A stretch of 64,000 bases of DNA, taken from assembly GCF_001540865.1 (NCBI RefSeq), contig NC_033623.1, forward strand, positions 15,912,955-15,976,954. Reading direction: 5' to 3'. Below, in pieces: positions 1-11,400 of this stretch. The position numbers and the translations under genes were made by a program. The first letter of the stretch is position 1; each line of letters opens with the position of its first letter. This DNA comes from Ananas comosus (lineage: Eukaryota; Streptophyta; Magnoliopsida; Poales; Bromeliaceae). The notes under the pieces were generated by a model that saw nothing but the letters and a program-made list of their open reading frames with translations, was not told the origin of the DNA and did no database searches.

Positions 1-1165
1 GTACAAGCAATAAAGAAAAGAGAAGAGAGAGAAAAAAAATAAATGAGAAATTTCTATTTTGAAGCTAGCCTGTGTTTGGACTTCTGAGTTGTACACTCGT
101 ACATATTGTTCATGGATTTAGCTGAAGTTTGGACTTATAAGCTGTAAATATGTTTATTTTCTTATGAAGCTTCTGAAAGTTTGTTCAAACAATGTACTTT
201 GTTTTTTCTTTTCTTTTTTTCTGTTTTTTTTTTTAAGGTCAGAGTTTGGAACAACTCTGCACTCTCATTTTTTCCTACCATGGCAACGTCCAATGTGGAG
301 GCTCTGTTGTTTGCGAAAAGTGAATGAAATGGGTGTTTTTTAAGATGGGTTAATGAGAGATGGATATTACCAGCATACTTATAAATAGAATTTAAAATTT
401 ACAACTTAAATTAATAATTTATAACTAACTTAATAAAATTTTTAATATTAAAAATTTAAATTTTTAAATAGAAGATGTAAATATGCAATGTAGCTGAGGC
501 TTAAATTCATCTTTTACCACACAGCCCAAAAAGCATCAGTTTTATGCTCGCAACTTATCCAGCTGTTACTAGTACGAGTAGTTCAATGACGTCTCAAACA
601 GTACGAGTAGTTCAATGACGTCTCAAACACTAGAACCACCTTTTGCAGTAAAATCCTCTCGGCATCTCAGCAATGGGGCAAAACATGAGAGCTTACCATT
701 TTCAATTGAAGCTTTAAAATCTCAATTTGATCTTATTATAGTTACCTGCTTTAATTGGAAGGTTCTTGATTCTTTCTGTTGTCAGTCGTGTAGCTACAGA
801 GAAGCTCCAAGGTCCAGGCAATGTTGCGAAGCAACATAAAGAGACGGGCTACAACAACAGAACTTTGGCTGCTGCGATAAATGCAGAACCAAACCATAAT
901 GTTCTCCCATCAAAGCTGTTTAAGGGTTGAGTTGCACTAAGAAAAGCATCAAATCACTGTGCAGAAAATTTGATCATGAGGGTTCACAAAAATTACAGTT
1001 GCTTATATCCAAACTGAAGAAGAACAGCTTTAATTAAATTAAATTAAACAAGAGGATGACCTCAAGCACAAATGCCGCTTCTAATCACTTAAAAGAAAAA
1101 AAAACAAAACAAAAAAAGCAATTAAAGTCGACAGATTTGATAATGAGCGATGGAAAGAACCTGCG
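1..1165. other. left-end non-coding stretch, includes probable 3' UTR of the DnaJ gene
   Basis: No convincing coding exon is visible here. The part nearest 1165 should be the 3' untranslated region of the minus-strand J-domain gene. A short direct tandem repeat lies at 571-628. A short open frame on the plus strand at 615-839 shows no recognisable protein features and overlaps the tandem repeat, so it is not called. Confidence 0.5.
571..628. repeat. 29-bp direct tandem repeat, two copies
   Basis: The unit starting AGTACGAGTAGTTCAATGAC occurs at 571-599 and again, apparently identical, at 600-628. It looks like a recent local duplication; no function is evident. Confidence 0.85.
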
Positions 1166-3846
1166 CTATTGATCCATTGACTCCAGTTCCATCGGCTCCT
1201 GCGCCCTGGAAATTAACAGATATTGCGAGTCATTGCACAGTCTCCACAATTCCATGCTCTTCAAATCCCTGGGTTACTCCACATTTATGCAGAACACCAC
1301 GCGAAAGAGATAAATTACTATATTCTTACTTACCATATTGACGACTGGTTGATACCGAGGCCATTGCATGTAAGTATCATTCCCTTGAATCTTGTCAGGT
1401 ATTCCTGAATTACCGGAAAAGCAATAATCAGAAAAGGCACAAAGGTGCGGGTGTCACCTATCACTAAGATGTAATCCTTACCCGTAGAGTGTATCTATTG
1501 ATCTCATAACTACCAGATATATCATACTCAAGTCTTTTAACTGGATCACTTAGCACTGCAAAACATCCATAAATTGCAGATATCAGTTTTCCTATCCCAC
1601 TTCTCACATCACTTTCTAATACTCATCTAAGCTAATTCTGGAAGAACTCTGTAATATAAATATTGTCTTACCAAATAAAAACTGGCTTTGCACGATCGAA
1701 TACTAGACAGAGCTAAACGAACAGGTCTATTTTTATGTATAATATTGTGAGATATAAACTTGAAAGCATCATTTTTTGAGCGGCAAGTTTACATCTAGGC
1801 ATGCATTGGAACCTCACAAAATAAAACAGGAAAAGAAAGGAAGAAGCATATGACACCTAATAAGGAAGCGGGGCTTCAATTACAATTAGTCCTTGAAGTT
1901 GGATCCTGATTTTTAATTATATTCTCAAACATTCAAATTTAATAATTTAGTCTTTCGACATAAAAACTAAGTCTATCTGCTAATATACCGTCCAGGAAAG
2001 AAAAGTATGTTAGCATCATTTGCTGCCCGGATAAACCTTAAAAATTGCATGACGGCAAAGATTAATGATAATGGCAACATTGCATCTATCTTTAGACAGT
2101 GAACTCACAGAAAGACTTGATTGTTATGCATGACAAACTCCAATGACCAAATAGTTAGTATTAGAACTTTAAAGATGAAATTGAAATTGAGATCAAACAT
2201 CAAATGCTAATAATTTGTTTTAACCCTATGCAATTAAAATGAACTATTACCTTTGTAAGCTTCATTGATCTCCTGAAATTTCGCAGTCACAGCACTGTTG
2301 CCCTTATGCTTGTCAGGATGCCACTTCTACAAATAAGTATACAAAATTCAACTGATTATTCCCTTAAATATTTATAGCACATAGAATAACAGCATGAAAT
2401 ATAACGCGAATAGAGTAACAACCCACCAATGCCAGTCGTAGATAACTCAATCTTATACTATCATCTGTCGCATCGTAATCGACCTCCAGAACTTTATAGT
2501 AGTCCTATAAATGGGATGCAGCTTAATACATAACATGACAAAAATAAATAGTAGTATAATGGCTAAACTTGATACAAAATCTGCTGCTGATGGTTATATT
2601 TATGACAGTTAACCTTGAATAACATATTTATTTTACATCCAGAACAAGTTGGGAATTCGACTACAAAAGTTCATCTGTTTTCAATTAACTCCATAAAATT
2701 TTAATGAACTTTGGGATTCGGTTAGTAAATATAATTTCTCAAACACAGGATTAGAGGATTAAAATTCTCCTAGTATGAAGCAGACAAAAGGTGCTCAATA
2801 ATCTTTCTTGAATAGGAATTAGACAGTTACAGCTTACAAGTGAAGAAAGATTTAGTGGCCCATAAGTTAACAAATGATTAATGTTTGAAGGCAGAACGAG
2901 AGTCATTTAACCAAGTCTGAACAGCACCAAGTTCGAAGGAATATCATTTAATGCCATGTTGTTATAGCTCTTGCTGTTTCAGTAATCTAGGAATCATAAG
3001 ATTGTAGTAACATAGGAATCATAACTGGCAACAAAACTAAGGAACTACCATCAACTAGAAGTAAGCACAAGTTGCACGATGAGACGTCAAGATAGATTTG
3101 CAGAGCACTTTGATCGAGCTAGAGTTAGCGAAACATGAAGTCTTAAAATTAGAGTTTCTAAAGATTTGCACGGCATATCCAACTTTACTACACCTAGCTT
3201 ATTGGATCCTCATTTCCAAAAATTTGTTGCATCAGTGTATCGGAATCGTGTATTAACCATATCTTTCATCTGCAATACAGTTGAAGTTAATTCCATCGTA
3301 AAGATAGGATTGCACCACAAGATCAACGCATATGAGTGCATTTATTACCAGCTCAAGCTTAAGGAAAATTACTGGAGAAAGAATCTGGCCCTAAGCCCAG
3401 CTTAGTTCACCAACACCTAGCCTTCCCAGCATTGAAATTTCCAACTAACGGCTATAATGTTTCATTCAAAACTCAAAAGTGAAAAAAAAAACACGAGTGA
3501 CTTGAACTACCTGAGCAGCTAATTGCATCAAACGATCAAACAAGGATATTAGAAACCATAAACTACTAGTCGAAATGACGCTAACCGAACAACTTTTATC
3601 CACGGCAAAGATCCGGTCAGATGCTACAGTTCTTGATCACAATACAAAAAATCACTTATTCGAGCGTAAGTAGCCAAAACAACCCTCGCATTGCGTTCGA
3701 GAACATCAAAATCACACAAATTACTAGAATAATGGGAATCAGTTGCGATATTCGTCCAAATTGAGACGAGGAATTGGGGATTCGAATAGCGTTTGTGAAT
3801 CGGATCAGATGCTCCGTACCTTCTGCGGTTCCTCCCCGCACTCCAT
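1166..3846 (-). CDS. small J-domain (DnaJ/HSP40) protein, 121 aa
   Basis: Six coding exons on the minus strand join in frame: 3846-3820, 2504-2427, 2326-2251, 1555-1482, 1404-1334 and 1205-1166 (366 nt including TAG). The start is the ATG at 3846, giving MECGEEPQK before a J domain (about residues 10-75). The DYYKVLEV opening of helix I and the HPD motif (residues 38-40, in KWHPDKHKG) are intact. HPD is the loop that stimulates Hsp70 ATPase. No Gly/Phe region, zinc finger or signal peptide follows, so this is a type III J protein. The C-terminal part ([17 protein letters not shown]) matches my memory of a plant-specific cytosolic or nuclear J-protein family of about 120-160 aa. The 5' UTR carries a (GGA)n tract near 3980-4010. 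The client and the partner Hsp70 are not visible from sequence. Confidence 0.93.
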
Positions 3847-3979
3847 ACGATTCAATGCACCGCGCGGCGTATGAAGGCCCGCTCACATCCTTCATCACGA
3901 GTAGACGAGCGATCGCGAAGAGGAATCGGATCGAGTAAGGGATCTTTATTTGATTCGGAAAAGGAGGAGAGCGAGAGAG

Positions 3980-4010
3980 AGGAGGAGGAGGAGGAGGAGG
4001 AGGAGGAGGC
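3980..4010. repeat. GGA trinucleotide tract in the DnaJ 5' UTR region
   Basis: A run of GAG/GGA triplets lies about 140 bp upstream of the J-protein start codon, probably transcribed as a CCT-rich 5' UTR on the minus strand. Confidence 0.7.
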
Positions 4011-4259
4011 GACGACAAAAAGGGGGAAATATTAGGGTTCCGACGAAGACGGAGGAGGGGTCGCGTGAGAAGGGGCCTCGGATTGGATAGGATTATTATA
4101 AAGAATGACTGCGGATGACGATGATGACGCGGCCGCGGCGAACACCTCTGGTAGGGGGTTTGGTTGAGGGAGGCCAATATTTTGCGAGGACATGGTAAAA
4201 TGGTCGGGACCAACCAGGTGCGTTCAATATAATACAAAATAACCATACAAAACGGGCCG

Positions 4260-6590
4260 CGTAGCGTCTCATGACAAAATGCATTCCGTGGACATGATAT
4301 GATATTATATTATTTATTTATAGTTTATAGAGAATGATTTATAATTACCTTTTTAATTTTGAATTTCTAATATCAATATGTAAGTTCATATCAAACTGCG
4401 CTGAATGGACGAGATATCATTGCATGGTATGATCTTGCAGTCGCTTTGACTATAAAATGTGTGAAAATTTATTTTCTAAATAAAAATTTCATAAGAATAT
4501 TATTTTTAGAGTTTTTATTTTTTAATAAAATATTTGAAAAATAATCGCACTATTTTTCTATAAAATCTCGATAAATCTATTTCAAAAAAATTATCTTTTC
4601 TGCCATAAAACTTTATTTTGGGACATTTTTTAATAAACTATACATCCCCTCGATATTTGACTGGAGTCTATATTACCGTACATCTTTTTGAAATTTTTGT
4701 ATGAATATGGTCATAATATTTCTAATTTAAATGTGTTGTGATAGAATTAATCTTTCTTGTTCTCAGAGAAAAAGAAAAAAATGTGATAGTTTTTTTTTAT
4801 TGTACGATAAAGTTCCTTTCGTCGAGTTAGTTCAAAAACCACTTGAGCGATAAGTGCCGCCAGCAAATCAAAGAACACTGCTACATGCTAATAAACACTA
4901 TTGGCTTTCCGTGTCCATTAGCAAGAGAAATTTTAAAACCCCTCAAAACGGATTCTTTTTGGTTGTAGGATTGAGATTTTTTTTCTTGCAAGATCAAACA
5001 AACAAATTGTCATAGAACATGCATGCACCAAGGATAAAAATGTAAGAAGAGAGGTGGATGGTGAAACTGTGGAAATAAGGCTCCTAAGATTTTTTTTTTT
5101 TTTTTTGAGAGAGATAGATAACACGCTATCCGCTTCGTTTATTTCATTTAGAAATAAACTTAGCTGGAAATGTGAATCAACTAGTATTCGAACTTGGGTC
5201 TCGGGTATCAACCACCAAGTCCTTTGCCACTTACTCTAGGGACGGTCGGTGGCTCCTAAGAAATATTGAAGATGAACATGGGAGGGATGGTGAGAAGGAT
5301 AGATTACATATTTTAAGAAAAAAAAAAAAGATATTAATTGGAAGTATTGATTGAGTTGGATCCGTCGGATTGGCTTGTTGGACACCATAAGGACGTTTGT
5401 GTGTCCACTGAAAGTAAAGTTCAAATTAAAAAAAGTTTCCGATTTAATTATGATTTAGGTGAAAAATATTTCTCTTATTTGTTTATATAGTTATGGAACA
5501 TAAAATTTTTAAGTTTTTTTTTATCTATTTTACAGAAAATGAATAGCGTAATAATTGAAGTTTCCTATCTTTAATATTTTATTATTTTTTCTTACTTTTT
5601 ATTTTTTTTAATTGACTTCGACCAAAGTCAATTATAATAGTTTTGAGAGTTTGAGTTTTGTTTTAAAGTGAAGTTATTGTAAACAAAATAATAGAAAGTG
5701 AGCATTTAAATGTGTCTAGTACAGTTTATTACTATTTTTTCTGTCATTTTTAGAACGGACAAGATTGACCGGTTTGTTGTTTTTTTTTCATCATTAATTA
5801 TTTAGATCATAAAATTTTATGTAGATTATCAACTTTCAAACAAACGACTTAATTAAAACAAACTGTAGTTTGATGATCTAAATAAAATTTCATCAAAATC
5901 TAGTGATCACCGTGTGATTGACCCTTAACTTTTTATCTCTAACTATATAAATTAATATTTGTCACATAAGAAATTTAAACTATTTATGGCAAAACCAACT
6001 TCTTTATCTTGAATTAAAAAATCTTCTAATTATTATTTTTTATTTATTTAATTTTGATCGTTTACTTTATAATCATTCAATGCAACCAAAAATAATTCTT
6101 ATATACATATAAAAAAAATTTGTTATCTAGATAATGTAAATATTCTAGACGTCTCAAGTGGTGTGAGTCACTAGATTTGGTGGTACCAATCTTCATTCAT
6201 CATCTACAATATATTCAATTCAATTTTTAATAAAAAATTAATAATATATCAAATTTAAAACAATACAAGTGGCGTATACTAGATTTTAATCATATACAGA
6301 GTATTCAAATATCTTTTACGCATATTCCATTAATTAGTACATTCTCAACACAAGTTTCACGGTTTAAATTACTTTTACAAATTTTATTCAAATCCCCGAC
6401 TTGATACTATAATATATATGTTATGTTTTAGAATTATTATTGTTATTATTTTTATAATGTGTTAGATTTATATTGATATGTAAATAGATAATATCGTGGT
6501 TAGTTGTGATACGGAAAAGCACAGCCCATTCGGAATTTGTGCAAAAGTATTTATTAAAAAATCATTTTATTTTTCCAGTAATTAATCAAC
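4260..6590. other. intergenic region between divergent DnaJ and CAND1 genes
   Basis: AT-rich spacer between the minus-strand J-protein gene and plus-strand CAND1. It holds one SINE (5090-5250). I see no coding exon elsewhere in it. The promoters of both genes should lie at its ends, but no clear TATA box was identified. Confidence 0.6.
5090..5250 (-). mobile_element. tRNA-derived SINE (copy 1) with 11-bp target-site duplication
   Basis: Read on the minus strand, the element begins with a tRNA-like head containing a B-box-like GTTCGAATACT and ends in a poly(A) tail (the T run starting at 5090). It is flanked by perfect 11-bp direct repeats GGCTCCTAAGA at 5079-5089 and 5251-5261, the hallmark of LINE-mediated insertion. 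A diverged copy lies at 57133-57289. The A box is less clear than the B box. Short open frames across it are not genes. Confidence 0.85.
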
Positions 6591-6599
6591 GGTGCTCTC

Positions 6600-8418
6600 T
6601 TTTCCTCTCATCCACTCCACATTAAAAACCACGCGCACCGCACGTGCCCAGCGCCTGCGAAAAACAAAAACCCTAACAGGCCCTTTCCCCGCACTCCCCT
6701 CGTCATCTTCCTCCTCACGCTCCCTCCCTACCCCTCCGTCTCCGATCATCTCGCTCCGGCGACGCCCCTCCGAACCCTAGCCGAGTTCGTGACCCCTCTC
6801 TCCCTCCCCTTTGTCTTTGCGTCGCCCTCCCCGTTGACCCGATCAAGCTAAACCCTAACTCGGCCCCACCGGCCGATCCCTAACCTCGCCACGCCATCCT
6901 CTGCTGCCTTTTCCCGCCGCCTCCGATTCTGCAGTGAGTCGTATTTTCCTCTTCTTTAATCCAACACTATGATGATCTCCGAAGTCGGTTTCCTCAAGTG
7001 GGTTTGGGTTTGGTAATGTAGAATCCAAGAACAATGCGGTTGCGTAGTTTATAACTTTGCATCATTTGCTGGTTTTATAAGGATCAGTATTAGGTTTTTT
7101 TTTTTTTTTTTTTTTCAAGTTCTTTTAGAAGATGTCATCCTCGACCTAATCTTGTTTGATTTTGTGGAGTCGTGGCTATGCAATCCTTGGTTTGCAGGTT
7201 AGATCAGTTTATGGCTGTATAAGGACCAAGATAGCTCTATTTTGAAATGCTACCTACACTAGGTTTGTAGCTACGGGTGGTGGTTTCCACATTGGGCATA
7301 CATTACATTCCAAAGCTATAGCCTGATTCAATTTTCATCTGTTTATTTTATTTGATTTTTTCTAACGTCAATTTTACTTTATGCCGGGGCTTCTCTGCAG
7401 TTCCCTGATTAGAAAGTAGGAAGAATTCATCTCGTCAAGATATCTTCAAGAAAGTGGAATTCTCTGCATTAGTCCCCTCGAGTGAAGAAGGAAGTCAAGG
7501 AATTTTGAAGACATAATAACTTCTTGCCTTTCTAACATTAGAATCTAGTTATCTCAAACATTCTTTTTCTTATCCACTTAATATGAGCAGTTGAAGATTG
7601 CTTTGGAATCTAGCAAGAATTGCGATTATTGCTACACTTGAATTATCTGCATTGCTAATTGCATGTAAAATAATTCTACGTAGTTTATATCTGCTCGTTA
7701 GAATCGCAGCTTGCAAATATATTATTTTGCAAGGATTAATTAACTTTATCTGAGGAAGTACTATTATACATCTTTAGCTACTTGTTTAAGTATGACCAAT
7801 CTAAATTCTAACGTGGGGCTAACTTTCTTGCTCAAACAGTGGAGCAAATTTATTTGTGAGTCTTAATGTAGGTATGCTGTTTAAATCTATTATGGTTGGA
7901 AGTATAAGATTTCAGATATTAGGAGGACTGGATTCATTAGATCTTGACCCCTTTTTATTTATTTTTCCTTCTCTGCCAACTGCCAACTAAAATCTAGCAT
8001 ATGAATCATAACATATTGGCTTAATATGCATATTGCATTTGGAATTATCAGTCTTTTATTTGTCGGAGGACAATATAGTATACCTTTTCTCTCGTTTCTA
8101 TTCTTCATCGAAGAAAATCTAGCATATTGGCTAATCCCATCTTCCTTAGCTGTTATGTCTTTTATATATAGCAGAAACAGCTACCAAGCATATATACCTG
8201 TTCAATCTGTTATCTTTTTCTCTCTGCAGTCACGTGATTCTGTTTCTTTCTAGTTGCTGGTTCTCTTATCTTTTCTGCTTTTGTGACTTCGATGTTTCTT
8301 TGTTGGGTGCTACAGGGGAAGATATGCTTACACACGCACATTTTCTTTTTTTTTCCCAATGTAGGTACTATAAAGTTTTAGCTTGCATAAGAAGCTTGGA
8401 TAGCGAAACCAGCAAAAT
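6600..8418 (+). other. CAND1 5' leader region with intron(s)
   Basis: From about 6600 the sequence turns CT- and GC-rich and carries several telo-box-like motifs (AAACCCTAA near 6850 and related forms), as expected for a 5' UTR. A good donor follows CTGCA at 6934 (GTGAGT). Candidate acceptors precede the coding start at 7400 (CTGCAG) and 8364 (TGTAG). The exact UTR exon structure cannot be fixed without transcripts. Short open frames here fall in the presumed intron. Confidence 0.5.
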
Positions 8419-11400
8419 ATGGCAAATATGAATATAACCAACATTTTAGAAAAGGTAAGCATCATCCAACAGTTAACCACTTGCAAACCAATATGGCAAT
8501 TTCCTTCACACTAAATACTGCCTGTACTCTGTTGTTGTACTTTGGCTCATTAATGAACTTTTGTCAGATGACAGGAAAGGATAAAGATTATAGATATATG
8601 GCTACTTCTGATTTGCTTAATGAGTTGAATAGGGAGGGTTTTAAAGCTGATGCTGACCTGGAGATAAAACTGACAAATACGGTTCTTCAGCAACTTGAAG
8701 ATGCTGCAGGGGATGTTTCTGGTTTAGCTGTCAAATGGTCTGCATCTCCTGACAACCTAATTCAATTTTTGTACTTGACTTTTTTTCTCCTTTTTTTCTC
8801 CTTTTTTTCTTTCTTGATTTTTCGTTTGATTGTACATCTCGTCACCTCGTAGTCATTAAATACATTTTGTCAAACATTTTCTAGTTTGTATTTTCTTTGA
8901 ATTATAATATACTACTGCTTAAGCATGACAAACTAAAGACTGTTTTGGATAAACTATGCATTGGCGACTCCTTCCTTGTTAGGATATAGACTCATAACTC
9001 CTTATTGTTGCAACTCCTTTTCTCACGGTTTCATTTTGTGAATCCCTCTGTGAGCTTTCTTACCTTTTCTTCCCCCTTCTTATTACAGCTTGACTCCACT
9101 TGTTAAGAAGGTTAATGAGGATAGAATCTTGGAAATGACAAATAAGCTCTGTGATAAATTGCTAAATGGGAAGGACCAGCATCGTGATATTGCTAGCATA
9201 GCTCTAAAAACGATCATTGCAGAAGTTACTACCACATCTCTTGCTCAACGGATACTAGTTTCTCTTTCCGCCGAGTTAATCAAGGGTGTAACCAGCTCTG
9301 TAAGCTCCTATGCTTTGCTTGCTTAAATTTGTGATAACCATACTGTACTTAGCAGCATGTCCTTCTCTTCTTTAGTTGACTATTATTATTAATTTCGATT
9401 TGTAACCTTGTTTGAATTTGCCTTCAAACTTTTGTAAGCTACTTCTCATTTTGGCTATTCAGTTCTATATTGTCTGGAATGTGTGGATATCATCTTTTTA
9501 GTTGTCAATGGTGCGATGCCGTTTTCTGGTTTTTGCTAGCACATGCATAAAAGATGTTCTGATTGGAGTTTGTATGATGTTATACAATTGGGTTCTATTT
9601 GTTTTTTTCCTCGGTTGGCAAGTATTTATTTGGTTATTATGTTCTGGCGACATTCTGTGCCATTTCATTTACAGGGAAGAAGTACAGAAATCAAGTGTGA
9701 ATGCCTCGATATACTATGTGACGTCCTCAATCGATTTGGCAATTTGGTTACTAAAGACCATGAAGAAATGTTAAGTGCACTGCTCTCTCAGTTGAGTTCC
9801 AACCAAGCCAGCGTTAGGAAGAAGTCAATTTCTTGTATAGGTAAGGTTATATGATTGTGTTAGTTAATGTACTACCACGCTATTGCTCTTCTGCTATATT
9901 GTATGTTTCATAGATATCTTAAATTGTAATTTTCTGGTTGTTATTCTATTAATACATCGCTAACTGTGTTGCTTGGTTTGCAGCATCACTTGCCTCAAGC
10001 TTGTCTGATGATCTGTTGGCTAGGGCCACTTCTGAGGTGGTTCAACTATTGAAAAATAGGAGCGTAAAACCTGAAATCACCAGAACCAACATTCAGATGA
10101 TTGGAGCTCTTAGGTATGTTTCACTTGGGAGATCTTGTTTACCTTTGACCTTGGTTCTCTAAGTTAACTTTCTAAGTTTTATATGCGGTTTCAGTCGTTC
10201 CGTGGGATACCGCTTTGGGCCTCACCTTGGTGAAACTGTTCCATTGCTCATAAACTACTGCACAAGTGCATCAGAAACTGATGAAGAACTCCGTGAATAC
10301 AGTTTGCAGGTAAATGAAGTTTCTTTTCCCCCTCATAGAATATTGTTTGTGATTTCATATAAATAATAATGCGTACCCCTTAAAATACCTGAAATTTTGT
10401 AAATTCTCTTGCAAATTAGTATTTCCATGTTTCTCCTGAAAACGGAATTTTATACATTCATGCATTTGCTGGGGTACATGTGCATATACTATTTTTGCAT
10501 GGATGCCCCTCGCTAGGGTGTCCATGCTGGCTTATTTGCTCAATTTTGTATATTTTTAAGAAATACATTACAAAAAGTTATATCCTGAAAAGATACGAAA
10601 AACATGTACTTGTCGAACTTCTGGCAGGCACTAGAGAGTTTTCTACTTAGGTGTCCAAGGGATATATCTTTATATTGTGAGGATATTCTGAGTCTTACTC
10701 TAGAATATTTGAGCTACGACCCAAATTTCACTGACAACATGGAGGAAGATACTGATGATGAAGGTCATGAGGAGGAGGATGATGAGTATGTTTCGCTCAT
10801 ACTTGTATAGCTTTAAACTCTTTTAGTTATCTGGTGGCTCATGCATCACAACTTTTGGCAGTGAAAGTGCCAATGAATATACTGACGATGAGGACGCAAG
10901 CTGGAAAGTTCGAAGAGCAGCAGCAAAGTGCTTATCTGCTATTATTGTTTCTCGGCCGGAGATGCTCTCAAAGATGTATCTGGAGGCATGTCAAGTATCT
11001 TTATATTTTTTTTATTATGATATAATATTTGTGCTAATTCATAATGGACAATTCTTTTTCTGTTTTTCTTTTAAACTTTGAACTAACATGACTAATTTTT
11101 TATGGGGTGTGATTTGCTGCTAGAATTGCAGTCACTTATTTTCTGTTTAATTTTACATGCTGTATATACTTGCATTCATGTCTAGTTGACATTAGCATGG
11201 GAGTGCGGAATCTAATGTTTCTTCGTTTTAGCAGGCTTGTCCAAAGCTGATAGAAAGGTTTAGAGAAAGAGAAGAGAATGTAAAGGTATTGCCAGATTTT
11301 TTGACTTATGAGATGAAATATGTAGAGAAACGTAATATTTATTTCTCTAATCAAATTTCATCAAGCTTTTTTTTTTTAACTTCAGATGGATGTCTTCAAT

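Noticed and set aside
3656..4246. 196-aa minus-strand open frame over the DnaJ leader
   Set aside because: Pro/Ser-rich from a CCT repeat. The true start is the ATG at 3846 in another frame, which joins the J-domain exons in phase.
5054..5354. Overlapping open frames at 5.0-5.4 kb
   Set aside because: They lie within the SINE and its poly(A/T) tail.
8026..8253. Open frame upstream of CAND1 that might be a uORF or small gene
   Set aside because: It lies in the presumed 5' UTR intron and looks like hydrophobic T-rich intron sequence.
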